64,000 bases of DNA from positions 310,999,270 to 311,063,269 of the forward strand of contig CM048744.1 in the NCBI GenBank assembly GCA_026315105.1, read 5' to 3'. The translations under genes were made by a program, and so were the position numbers. This stretch comes from Locusta migratoria (Eukaryota; Arthropoda; Insecta; Orthoptera; Acrididae). The notes under the pieces are model-generated. The model made no database searches and was not told the DNA's origin. It was given only the letters and a program-made list of their open reading frames with translations. Shown here piece after piece: positions 1 through 9,590 of this stretch; the stretch's first letter is position 1, and each line of letters begins with the position of its first letter.

Positions 1-115
1 CATGAAGGGGAACAAAGGCGCGAGTCTTCTGACAGCATGTGTGATGCAGTGGTTAGCATCTCAGATCACTGTGCTTGTGGTCCCCAGTTAAAACCCTGCC
101 ACAGGCAGAGAAAAA
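1..115 (+). repeat. tRNA-like SINE fragment
   Basis: A stretch resembling a Pol III internal promoter: an A-box-like AGTGGTTAGC near 48-57 and a degenerate B-box-like GGTCCCCAGTTAAAACCC at 79-96. Spacing suits a tRNA-derived SINE head, but the B box has lost its GGTTCGAATCC consensus, so this would be an old copy. No tail or target-site duplication can be recognised because the window starts here. Confidence 0.35.
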
Positions 116-186
116 TTTATTTCTTTGTATTTACTGTTTCTAGACTGTTCTACATGTTTCTTATGTTTATAAAATATAAAAAATAG

Positions 187-470
187 ACAAAGATTACTCA
201 CCAGGCGAAGGAGCACAGGTGTGACAGCATCACAAATAAATAAATGAATACACACACACACACAATCGCAAGCTTTCGCAACCCAGTTGCGTCTTCAGGC
301 AGTAGGGAAGGAGAGGGAAAAGGAAATGATGAGGGTTTTAAGGAAGGGGGTAAGGAGCCATTCCAATCCCGGGAGAGGAAAGACTTACCTTGGGGGGAAA
401 AAATGGAGGGTAAACAAATGCACACATGCCCACACATTCACACAGACACAAGTACACCTAGGCAGACTGT
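187..470 (-). mobile_element. Penelope-like element 3' unit, solo copy
   Basis: Non-coding 3' region of the PLE family that is abundant at 20-31 kb, here without coding sequence. From high to low coordinate (element sense) it holds the GTCTGCCTAGGTGT start, a TG-rich stretch, AAGGTAAGTC, a pyrimidine-rich block, a hammerhead-like core (274-298), a second TG-rich tract and the CTTCGCCTGGTGAGTAATC terminus. The order matches the 3' ends attached to PLE coding copies, so the assignment follows from comparison within the window. Confidence 0.75.
274..298 (-). ncRNA. Hammerhead-like ribozyme core (PLE)
   Basis: CTGAAGA, then a stem GCAAC/GTTGC with loop TGG extended by an outer C-G pair, then GAAA. 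All invariant hammerhead core bases are present; N7 is A. Stem I and the cleavage triplet cannot be assigned. Confidence 0.5.
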
Positions 471-1023
471 TTAATGCACTTGTAAGTTCCAGAAAATTAT
501 TCCTGTGTATAAATATTGGAGCATTCCAAACAGGAGTCGGTTTGTACTGAGTGTACACTTGTGTTTGCAATAAACATGTCCTTAGTGAAAGTGTTGGGCT
601 CTATTTACGACCAGCCTTCAAATTCTAGACCACCTGCAGTTTGCAATGAGACAATATTGCAACAATTACCAAAGAAATGGCAATAAAATTTGTGTCCTTT
701 ATTTGGATTCATTCTTTATAAAATTAATTAAATAAATAAAAATAAAAATAAATAAATTACCATGACAGCATGTGCCAACACACTAGAAAGGAGCTACTTC
801 TGTGTCAAAATGTATGTTGTCACACGCAAAAGGTGCCACACTATAAAGGAGCTGTACTACATAGAGGGCATTTCATTGTCAAAGACCACCACCACCAAGT
901 AACTTTAAGCTTTTGTTTCACCTACAAGAACAAAAAATGGTGTTTAAATGAATACATATTTGCTGATTTAATAGAAATTTCAAAGACTGTTAACATCTGT
1001 AATTGATTCATATAACTCCCTTG
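471..1023. other. No gene recognised
   Basis: AT-rich sequence with an (A/T)-simple stretch around 720-760. No frame, repeat family or RNA gene is recognised. It lies immediately 3' of the minus-strand host gene and probably holds its cleavage site near the upper end. Confidence 0.6.
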
Positions 1024-1029
1024 TTTATT
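1024..1029 (-). other. Poly(A) signal AATAAA overlapping the stop codon
   Basis: On the minus strand the terminal codons read ATG TAA TAA AC, so a canonical AATAAA overlaps the TAA stop of the last exon. If used, cleavage would fall about 10-30 nt downstream and the 3' UTR would be exceptionally short. A second AATAAA lies inside the coding part of this exon. Usage is inferred only. Confidence 0.4.
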
Positions 1030-1136
1030 ACATAAAATTCTTTATTGGCACAAAGACCTTAGGTGGATTGACAACATGATGCGCCAGCAGGCGAATTTGC
1101 TCCCTTCTGCTTCCACTCTTCAGTGCATTTTCTATG
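1028..1136 (-). CDS. Host gene, terminal coding exon (EFHB-like?)
   Basis: Last exon of a host protein gene on the minus strand. The acceptor ends ...TTATGCAG at 1137-1138. The exon contributes one base to a split codon, then 35 codons and a TAA at 1028-1030. Its entry phase matches the two bases left by exon 3161-3343. The encoded tail is basic, contains NPPKVFVP and ends IKNFM. No TE family matches. The structure is solid; the identity is not. The upstream exons have a loose resemblance to the EFHB/CFAP21 cilia protein family, which is normally far longer and ends in EF-hands, so this could be a short paralogue or an alternative 3' end. Confidence 0.75.
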
Positions 1137-1668
1137 CTGCATAACATAGAAATTTTGTATTTAATTACAACTAACCAGTAAGAATTATAATTATTCAGCA
1201 AGGAATTGTACATTGCTACAAAAAATATTATGAGGTTGGTGACCAATGGAATTGTTATCTACAGAAAAATATTTTAGAATGAATAAAGTAGGTAATCTAC
1301 ACATTCAAATTATTTTAGTTGACCCTGATTTTGACCTTCTGCAGTCTGTGTTTTGTATGGCTACATTTTTGTGTCACTATCAGACTAAACCGTTACAAAT
1401 ATTAAGTTGGAAGTTGGAAAAATGGTGTGTACTGTGTCATGAGAAATATTGACTCACAACTTACATGGCACTTCCTGTAATCTCTTATGAATCATCAGTG
1501 GCTCAAATGTATGTGGCATAATAATTAATACAGTTATCTGCACAGCCATAATTGCTATGAGTTACAAAAACATTTATACTTTGATATTGGTTACATAAAT
1601 TAAAAAAAGAAATTAACTAGACCAAGGCAGTCATTACTAAAAACAACAAATAAATATTATAAATAAAA

Positions 1669-1716
1669 AATAAAGATCATTTGACTTACCCAAAGCGCAG
1701 GCTCAGCTATAGAAAC
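1669..1716. repeat. Left arm of 48-bp inverted repeat bounding a PLE pair
   Basis: Nearly identical, in inverted orientation, to 3012-3060: both read AATAAAGATCATTTGACTTA and continue CCCAAAGC. Each arm is the 3' terminus of a PLE copy, so the structure has two 3' ends and no 5' end. Confidence 0.7.
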
Positions 1717-2634
1717 AAAAAACAAATAATCCTTATTACCAACAAACACTGTCTGCCTGTGACTGGTCATGTGAATGGACAATTTATTGCTGGTCATTCC
1801 CATATAGAACGCTTCACAGTGCAGGAATGTCAGTTGGTAAATCATGTGGGTGCTATCGCAAGTGGTTCTGCCCTTGGTTGTGTATATCTTCCAGGTTACG
1901 GGACTGGAGTAAGTGCTGGTGGAAGGGTCATAGGGCAGGTTTTACAACAGGGGCGGTTACAAGGGTAGCAGCCGGAGGTTAAGCAAGGTGGTTTGGGGAT
2001 TGCATAGGGGTGGACTAGGAGGTTACGAAGGTTAGGTGGGTGGTGGAAAAACATTCTTGGTGGAATGGGAAGGATGTCATGAAGGATGGATCTCATTTTG
2101 GAGCAGGATTTAAGGAAGTTGTATCCTTGCTGGAGAGCCACATTCAGAGTCCGCTCCAGTCCCGGAATGTATCCAGTGACAAGAGGGGCACTTTTGGGGT
2201 TCTTCTGTGGAAGGTTCTGGGTTTGGGGGGATGAGGAAGTGGCCCTGGCTATTTGCTTCTGTACCAGATCAGAAGGATAGTTGCGGGGTATGAAAGCTGT
2301 TATTAGGTTATTGGTGCTCTGGTTCAGGGATTCAGGACAGGAGCAGACTCGTTTGCCACGAAGACCTAAACTGTAGGAAAGGGAACATTTGATGTGGAAT
2401 GGATGGCAGCTGTCATAATGGAGGTACTGTTCTGTATTGGTAGGTTTGATGTGGACAGATGGAGGTCAACATCGAGAAAAGTGGCATGGGATTTGGAAAA
2501 GGACCAGGTGAATTTGGTGGGACCAAAAGAGTTGCGGTTGGAGAGGAAATTTTGGAGTTCTTCTTCACTGTGAGTCCAGATCATGAAGATGTCATCAATA
2601 AATCTGTACCAAACCTTGGGTTGATAGGCTTGGG
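1690..2634 (-). pseudogene. Penelope-like element: RT end, Cys motif and GIY-YIG, truncated
   Basis: Degenerate PLE coding sequence. In sense order: RT motif C as YRFIDDIFMIW and the downstream FLDVDLHL block (about 2634-2370); a linker with CNRPCCKTCPM, the cysteine cluster that precedes the nuclease in PLEs (about 1960-1920); and a GIY-YIG-type stretch VIYQLT...CEAFYMGMTSNKLS (about 1850-1760). Several frame breaks separate the pieces. The 3' UTR including the hammerhead core is missing on this side, and the 3' terminus joins the nuclease region directly. The 5' side stops at a junction with an oppositely oriented PLE 3' unit, inside the intron between exons 1028-1136 and 3161-3343. Confidence 0.8.
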
Positions 2635-3060
2635 TATTCTCTCTTCCTGTTGCCCACCTGGTCTCAACCTCCCCTAAATTCAAATTCCCGCCCACCAGTC
2701 TGTAACATCTTTGCCTCTTTTCTCTGGACAGAGCCTCTGCCTCAGTGTAGCTCTGTCGAACTTCTTTTCTTTCTACAAATGTCTGCCTAGGTGTGTTTGC
2801 ATGTGCATACGTGTGATTGTGTGTGTATTTGTTTACCTTCCTTTTTTCCCCTAAGGTAAGTCCTTCCACTCCTGGGATTGGAATGACTCCTCATCCAGTC
2901 CCTTAAAACGTGCATCCTTTCCTTTTTCCCCTCCTTCCTTCCTCTTTTCCTGACAAAGTGGCCAATGGTTGCGAAAGTTTGAATATTTGTGTGTGTTTTT
3001 AATTGTTTTTTTGTATCTATCAACGAGGCTGTGCTTTGGGTAAGTCAAATGATCTTTATT
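2635..3060 (+). mobile_element. Penelope-like element 3' unit, head-to-head with the minus copy
   Basis: PLE 3' region in plus orientation starting at TATTCTCTCTTCC (2636) and running to GGTAAGTCAAATGATC. It abuts the minus-strand PLE coding piece at about 2634, so the two copies meet 5' to 5' with both 3' ends outward. It carries a degenerate hammerhead-like core at 2950-2976, CTGACAA instead of CTGANGA, with a wobble-rich but pairable stem. Confidence 0.75.
3012..3060. repeat. Right arm of 48-bp inverted repeat bounding a PLE pair
   Basis: Inverted partner of 1669-1716, with a few mismatches. It marks the 3' end of the plus-oriented PLE unit. Confidence 0.7.
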
Positions 3061-3160
3061 TCTTATACATATTTTTCCCACTAGGAAAGTCTCCTTCTAC
3101 AATATTCGTTTAATAAATAATATAATAAATAAATATCATGTGACAAGTTCCAATACTTAC

Positions 3161-3343
3161 GGTTGAAGTGCTTTTCCTAACTGGGGCTGTGTTTGTGCAA
3201 CAAAATCAGCTTGCCTTCGAGTTACTACACACATTTCTTCATTGTTTATCCATTGCATAAGCTTTGCAACCCAAATATCAGTGTCATCGCATGGTGTAGG
3301 CTTACCAAATTTTTTATCATGCTTAAAATTTGGACTAGTATAG
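3161..3343 (-). CDS. Host gene, penultimate coding exon (EFHB-like?)
   Basis: A 183-nt exon: acceptor TTTACAG at 3344 upward, donor GTAAGT at 3155-3160, one leading base, 60 open codons and two trailing bases. Phases fit exon 18627-18756 upstream and 1028-1136 downstream. The peptide is acidic and polar and not TE-like: it includes KHDKKFGKPTPCDD, WVAKLMQWINN and ADFVAQTQPQLGKALQ. The FGKPTP and TQPQLGK stretches remind me of the repeated FGxPTP and QPQLGK type motifs I associate with EFHB/CFAP21 axonemal proteins. That is a memory-based resemblance, not a search result. Function beyond this is unknown. Confidence 0.8.
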
Positions 3344-3689
3344 CTGTAAATACAAGAAACAAGTTAACAATAGAAACAGATTAGCAATGTCTACAAAAAT
3401 CCTGTATTTTTATTACACTATGTATTGAATGAAGGTACAAATATTACTGGCAGACCTTCATTCAACAAAATTTAGGACATTTCAAAGGGTCAAGTTTTTC
3501 AGATCATCTCACCGTAGTTTGTAACACGACAATTCAGATTGGGAGTATAGAATTATACTTTATACTGCTCAAAACAATTAGGGAACCAGGTGAGATATCA
3601 TAGAAAGTATACATATGGTAACATATTTTATTCACACATTTGTTACAATTTATACTATTATTTTTGTGTTGTTAATAACATAATGGTAA

Positions 3690-4222
3690 TAAATAAAATT
3701 TCATTAAATATTATTGAATAGAAGTTTGTCATCAATGAAATACTGTAATTTATACAATTAAGTAAAATTAATCTTCTTATTGAGATAAGTTTTATTTCAG
3801 ATAGATTACTTCACTCATTTTAGTCACTCATGTTACATATATATTCATCTCAGGGAGCAGTGATTGGAGATTTTAAGACCAATATTGCATAACTCACTCA
3901 TTAACAAACACAATTTTCACTAATAAAGTCTTAAAGAACTGTATTTGCTGCACTTTAAGATACTTTTCATACAGACTTTTTACAAATTGAGCATCTTGTT
4001 CAAATAGCAAAAGACAACTGAACTGGTTTCAATTATTTTGAGATATATGAAAGCAACATGTCAAAGTTATTTAATATACATCAAGCAAGTATTCTATGTT
4101 TAAACCTTAATATCCATGTATTTTAAGTAATAAATCAATTGAGAGGTATTAGGGTTTAGAAAACATAAAGGATTATTCTACAAAAATCGAAAGAAAAAAT
4201 CTTAAACATCTCTACATTTCTT
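3690..4222 (-). repeat. Gypsy-type solo LTR (copy A) inside the Tc1 element
   Basis: Closely related to the sequence at 8768-9240 and, inverted, at 11852-12280, which flank Gypsy pol. On the minus strand it begins TGTAGAGATG, matching TGTAGGGATG directly after the purine tract of the Gypsy 3' end, so it is read as an LTR. The outer end is eroded and no target-site duplication is clear. It sits between the Tc1 transposase stop and the left terminal repeat. Confidence 0.65.
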
Positions 4223-4302
4223 CTAGCAGTTTACGTCAGGTTTACTTAGAGAAAGTCACCATGGGGCTATCATAATGGTGAAGAAATCATTCTTGCTGCA
4301 AT

Positions 4303-5690
4303 CTAATAAGGTGTATTATCACCTCAGACAGACAGTACAGTTATACACCAACTTGCCATGGAAATTATGAGTTTATCAATCAGCTCTTGAGGGTCATTTT
4401 GCCATTATTCCATGAGTGCAGTATCCAGCTCTGCAACCATTGTGGAAAGAGCTGATTTGGCTGCAATGAAACTGCCAAGAGCATCCCAAACATGCTTAGT
4501 CATGTTTACAGTCAATGAACGAGCTGGCCACTCCATTTGTTCAGTTCCCCAAGGTTCAAGCATGTTGTACACCAGTGCAGCTCTGTGGGTATGAGTGTTA
4601 TTGTCCACTAGAAGGACCCATATCCTATGGCATCAGCAAAAGGCAGATCAAAAGGTTGAAGGATCTCATTTCTATACCTCTGAGTAGTCAAAGCACCATT
4701 CTGAGCGACATACAGGTCCGTACATTCACCAATACTGACTCCTGCCCATGCCATTCATGAACCACCTTAATAAGATGATGTTTTCTGGACATAAGCAGGA
4801 TTGTTCAGAGTTCTCCATTCAGTCCAGATGAGGAAATGATGATTGTCTGGCCGAATACAAAATCTTGACTTATCTGTGAATAGAACCTGGCGACATTCAT
4901 TACGACTCCAATCTGCCCAGTTTCTGCAGGCTAAATGGTGCCATGGTTTTAATGGGATATATACTAGAGGCCTCCATGCATAGAGGTCTCATTTCAAAAG
5001 GCAATTTCGGACTGTTTCTGTTGATAATGTGTTGCCTGGAGGTTACATTACAATTGTGTTTCATTCAGCCTCCTGTATCGACAGGCTATTAACAAAAAAT
5101 AAGTTATCTCTTGTTGATGTTACACATGGACGACTTTGGTCTTGCCTTCTTTTAATGGTTCCCTTTGCCTGAAGCTGTATTCATGTCCTCTAAATTACAC
5201 TTTGGGACACTTTAATAGGCCGGCCGCTGTGGCTGAGGGGACTGCGACGCTTCAGTCACGGTCTGCACGGCCACTACGGTCGGGGATTCGAATGCCCCCT
5301 CAGGCATGGATATTTGTGCCATCCTTAGTGTAAGCTAGTTCATAAGTAGTTTGTAAGTTTAGGAACTGATGACCCCCATAATTGAGTCTCATGAGCTATA
5401 CAAACATTTGAACATTTTGAACACTTTAATAGTGACAGTCACATCTCTCTGTATCTGTCCTGCATCCAACTTTCCTATGGCTCTCCACACCATAGCTTCA
5501 GGTAAGTCACATTGTTATTGCTTGCTCACTACACTATCTCAAACCAACTGCTTTTGTAATTCATTTGGCAGAGTAAACACAAATCAACACGAACCCCTTC
5601 TGCTGCAACTTTCCATTATTACCACTATCTCGGTTGCCATAATGTTGTCGTCTCCACTTCCTAGAACAGACAGAAATACATAGAACCATT
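4303..5690 (-). pseudogene. Tc1-like transposase, inactivated
   Basis: DDE transposase of the Tc1 family, read on the minus strand and broken by frameshifts, stops and a SINE (5219-5420). Recognisable parts in sense order: a degraded N-terminal DNA-binding region (about 5690-5430), the first catalytic block TDKSRFC (about 4880), MAWAGVSIGE (about 4760), DNNTHTHRAALV with the second Asp (about 4600), WPARSLTVNMTKHVWDALG (about 4530) and a C-terminus ending LIISMASWCITV...GDNTPY (about 4303). The catalytic Glu before HVWD is Lys, and an Arg codon near the end has become TGA. Dead copy. Confidence 0.85.
5219..5420 (+). repeat. tRNA-derived SINE inserted in the Tc1 transposase
   Basis: Starts GCCGGCCGCTGTGGCTGAGG with a tRNA-like head (B box GGGGATTCGAATGCCCC), followed by a tRNA-unrelated body ending GAGTCTCATGAGCTATACAA. 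It is bounded by a perfect 12-bp target-site duplication, ACACTTTAATAG, at 5207-5218 and 5421-5432. The same family recurs on the minus strand at 43082-43136, 44395-44543 and 45651-45797. Confidence 0.92.
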
Positions 5691-5764
5691 TTAGTTTATT
5701 CTGGTGATGACAATACTTCAGAACCTAGATATCTCAGCTGATTCCCTAATTCTTTTGACCAGTG

Positions 5765-8700
5765 TATGATACCATTCCTGTATATTAGTATCCAGTTGTT
5801 AGCATGGCAATACATAATTTCATTTCAGTAAATATGCTACTCTGCTGAAGATTGTAGATTCACATCTATTCATTATAATTTCCAGTTGACAGAAAACATA
5901 GAATTCAAATAAAAGTAAGTAAAGAAATTGCCAGAATGCAGTTTTGCACATAGTTCCGATTTTTTGGAAATCAACTCTTATCATTTAGCCACCAGCAAAA
6001 ATCATGGTTTTAGCTAATTTATAAGTTGATCTTGTGCAATAAATGCTTATATTTGTGTTTATTGAAGTAAAATTCATACATCATACTGTCTGACCCAACA
6101 GGAAACACGAACAGTGTGTGGTACAAATTCAAAATTAGCTTGAATACATTCACTTATTTTCATGTCCACAATAGCACTTGTTGTGTCTGACACATAGTAG
6201 CAGCACTATGTACTTGGCAACTCCACCATGTGTGACTGCAACTCTTGCGAGCCAAGGAGGCTTAGGATTTAACATCCAGTGAAAACTGCTGATTAGTGTG
6301 ATGACCTCTAGATGACTCTCTGGAAGTTGGCAATGGCCGATGTTCATCTCTTGTAGTTTGACATTCAGGATCTTTGATGTGCTATTTTCTTTCCCAAACA
6401 ATGCAGTGTGATGTTATAATGCAACATGGTATTGCAACCTTGTCCATACTCTCCTTGGTGATTATGTCGTTGCTTGTGTTACACATAGCGTAAGCTCACT
6501 GCACTGGATTACTGCAAATCCCAGTTTCTCCAATCAGGCCACTAATTGCAACAGAACCATGCCTAGATCCTCCACAAAGTTCTGTATGGTGAATATAAGC
6601 AATTATCTTGTTATCTCAGCATTTGGTGTAACTTCATGTAAATCAGCATCTGTATTCACAGTCTTGCAGCAACACCTGGATTATGTTGAATATGAGCAGT
6701 TGAACTCAATTATTGTGTATGCTGGTGGTGTGAATCACCAGTTTTGTGTATGCTGGTGGTGTGAATCACCAGTTTCATCAAACACTTTAATAAACTTGAT
6801 ATGCACAATAATCACTTCAGCAATGAAACATTAACGTGTGAACGGGCATAGTGACTGCTTGAAATCTGGTTAAAAATTGCAGGCCACCTTTATATACAAT
6901 ACTCAGCATTGTTGGAGTTGTTAAAACATAAAAATATTAAATTTACATTAAGTTATCTCATTCTTAATAACACCTGATATTCTACAAATCAAGCTTAAAT
7001 ATGATTACATCTTTTAATAACATTTAAACCCTCATAAATCTTTCTAATAACTGAAAATATATGTAAATTTGAAAAGTAACAATGAATATCACATTTATCA
7101 CAATAACTTGAAAAATATTAATAGGAAACTGTTTCTAACATTTATGTAGCTATATTTCACAATTATGATTAATTCTGTAACAAGATTGATTGGAAAGAAC
7201 AATGTATATCCTGAGTTTTATCTACACAGTGGATTTGGCATTTGTGACTTAATTCTGTCAAAATCTAATCTAAAATTGATTATTAATAAAAGCTTAGATT
7301 TGCCATAGGATCTTATTTACTTTCCATAACTTTATATTGATATTTGAGCTGAAATACATGATGTCCATTTAGTTAGCCATGTGCTCATCTATATTTGCAG
7401 ATTTACATTTAATTAGTTCATGTTCCTACCAATGGACAGGCTATTTCATATTGTGTATTTACTTTTGATACTAGTTACATAAACCACTATGTACTCAGAT
7501 ATGTTACGTGGACATTTCTTAAAGTTTTCCCTGCTAGATCAAAACATTACAGTTTTAATTTAGTCTGTTTAGCTCATAAAATGAGATGGTAACTGTGTTT
7601 AAATATTGCTATGGGTCTTGTCTGTTACATATCAAACAATGATGGTACTTCTGTTCTGGCAGAAGACTTAAATAGCCTGTTAAGTAATGGTCTTTGAAAT
7701 TGCCCTTTTGCACATTATTTGAATTTAATTTTGCAGTAGATCTGTTAATAAAACCAATAGTGATTTTTGTCCACACAGGGTATTCCTGCTTTCTTTCACC
7801 AGTCTTACAAAGCACAGGAATTCTGGACAGAGTTTTTTGGTAAACGAATGCCTTTGAACAATGAAATAAGATGCAACTGTAATGTCAGAATAATATCACT
7901 CATTCATTATAACTGTTCTAATTGCAATTTTAAATGGTATAATGGACAGTCCTGACTCTAGCACAAAGAATACAATGGAAACCTGTTGTTTCAAAAATAA
8001 TCACTTAAATTTAATTGCTTTTCTTCTCTCTCCTTTTCAAGGCATATTTTTAAAGACTGAACTGCTTTTCAACATTCTTTAAAAAGAAGAAAGAAAACAC
8101 ATACTACACACTGTTTTGCAAAAACACTGTCTCAAAATCTATAGCTTTCATAAAACACTTAAGAGTGAAGATAAAATAATAACTTTTTTAATCATACTTA
8201 ATGTTGACAGTTTAGAACCTGTAACTACAATGAGTATAGTTGAAATTACTTGACAATTTTTAGTAATTCCTTGTCCTACAGCAAGGTGGTTTCATTGCAA
8301 AATAGTCTTATTTATGTCACAATATTAAACTTGCAACATGGCTACCTCATTTTCATCATATCTTTATGAATACAGATTTCATCGCACTTCTGCCAATTTG
8401 TTCTGTAACTTCCCTACTGTCCTATTTTGAATTAATGACTCTTCAATAAGGTGATAAGACACCTGCCAAGAGAAGAAGTCTGATGCCTTTATGGTGCAAG
8501 GACAGCAGATCAGCAGCTGAGTGTAACTTTCTGTCTGAGAGGAAAATCAATATGCAGCAAACCTTCTTCGTTCATCTTCTTCAGAAAAACTTCAACATTT
8601 ACAATTGTTACTGTTAAGTCTTTTAATTATTGTTACTAGTATAGTTCATTTGTGGTTTTAAAGTAATTAAATCCAGCTACATGTAAGGAATTGTTTTAAT

Positions 8701-8767
8701 TGTTAATTATATATTAATATAAGTGGTACATACAGTTAGTTAGCTGATAGGTCTGTTATTAGTTTTA
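5765..8767. other. No gene recognised; small tandem duplication inside
   Basis: AT-rich intronic sequence with only short chance frames. Around 6713-6773 a 31-bp period unit containing the palindromic CTGGTGGTGTGAATCACCAG occurs twice. Nothing else is recognised. Sequence just upstream of 8768 no longer aligns with the LTR copies. Confidence 0.6.
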
Positions 8768-9180
8768 GTTCATATAGATGACTTCAGTCATTTTTAATCA
8801 CTCATCTTACATACATATTCATCTCAAGGATGGCGATCCAAGATTTTAAGGCCAATATTACATAACACCTTCATTAATAACCACAATTTTCACTAATAAA
8901 GTTTTAAAGAACTGTATTTTGTGCACTGTGAGATACTTTTCATACAGACTTTTTCAAATTGAGTGTCTTGTTCAAAAAGCAAGAGACAACTAACTGTTTT
9001 CAAATCTTTTGAGACATATGAAAGTAGCATATCAGAGTTATTTAATATACATAATGCAAGTATTCTATGTGTAAGCTCTTAATATCTATGTCTTTAAAGT
9101 AAAAAAATCAATTAAGTGATACTAGAATTTGGAAAATATAAAGGATTATTCTGCAAAAATCGGAAGGGAAAAAAAAAAAA

Positions 9181-9218
<38 letters not shown>

Positions 9219-9240
9219 ACATACCTACTCTACTTCTTAT
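8768..9240 (-). repeat. Gypsy LTR-like repeat, copy B
   Basis: Aligns with copy A (3690-4222) in the same orientation and with copy C (11852-12280) inverted. Shared blocks include ATTTTAAGGCCAATATTAC and AAAGAACTGTATTTTG. It carries an expanded A tract at 9169-9213 absent from the other copies. It lies 3' of an antisense integrase remnant (9240-9590), as expected for a 3' LTR of a minus-strand element. Confidence 0.7.
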
Positions 9241-9590
9241 TCCCTGTTTTCTACCTTATGTAATATCACATCCTGTTGGAACGAGAACAGCGTATCCATT
9301 GTTGTCTCAGCTTCACGACCGTGGAGTAGGAAAGATGGTGTGAAGCATGTGGTGTGTTGAATACTAATCCTTCTGCTCAAGGTTGACGTACATCGACAGC
9401 ATATCTGTTAACATCCTGTTAAAATGTTCTGTAAGACCATTTGTCTGAGGATGGTAAGCAGTTGTTATTCCATGGACAATGTCGCAAAATAAAATTACTT
9501 CTGATCTAGTTTTGACTGGAATACTTTTCCATGATCAGATTTCATCACAGGTGGTGCACCATGTTTCAAAATAATGTCAACTTGGAATTT
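9241..9590 (-). pseudogene. Gypsy integrase 3' fragment, antisense duplicate
   Basis: On the minus strand this repeats the end of integrase found in plus orientation at 11480-11850: the SDHGK, HRITTAYHPQTNGLTEHF and GREAETT regions are all recognisable, with differences and stops. With the adjoining LTR it forms one arm of an inverted repeat of roughly 0.8 kb enclosing the plus-strand pol. It appears to be the 3' end of the same minus-strand Gypsy whose gag lies at 13-17 kb. Confidence 0.75.

Larger units (their letters stand above)
3563..5764 (-). mobile_element. Tc1/mariner-type transposon with nested LTR and SINE
   Basis: Terminal inverted repeats: the left reads TACTGCTCAAAACAATTAGG from 3563; the right, on the minus strand, reads CACTGGTCAAAAGAATTAGG inward from about 5764. 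Both continue with a GGTGAGATATC-like block and both abut TA, the Tc1/mariner target. Removing the nested LTR (3690-4222) and SINE (5219-5420) leaves a size usual for Tc1 elements (about 1.5 kb). Confidence 0.85.

Noticed and set aside
2366..2869. 167-codon minus-strand frame that looks like a PLE protein with a novel N-terminus.
   Set aside because: The N-terminal 90 or so residues come from reading through the antisense of an oppositely oriented PLE 3' unit; only the part from YRFIDDIF onward is real RT.
6060..6115. Weak match to the antisense Gypsy pol linker at 12300-12360.
   Set aside because: About 30 bp of imperfect similarity with no continuing pol or LTR sequence; likely chance or too eroded to call.
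9169..9213. Long A tract taken at first for a LINE or SINE poly-A tail.
   Set aside because: It lies inside an LTR that aligns on both sides with copies A and C, so it is an expansion within the LTR, not an insertion end.
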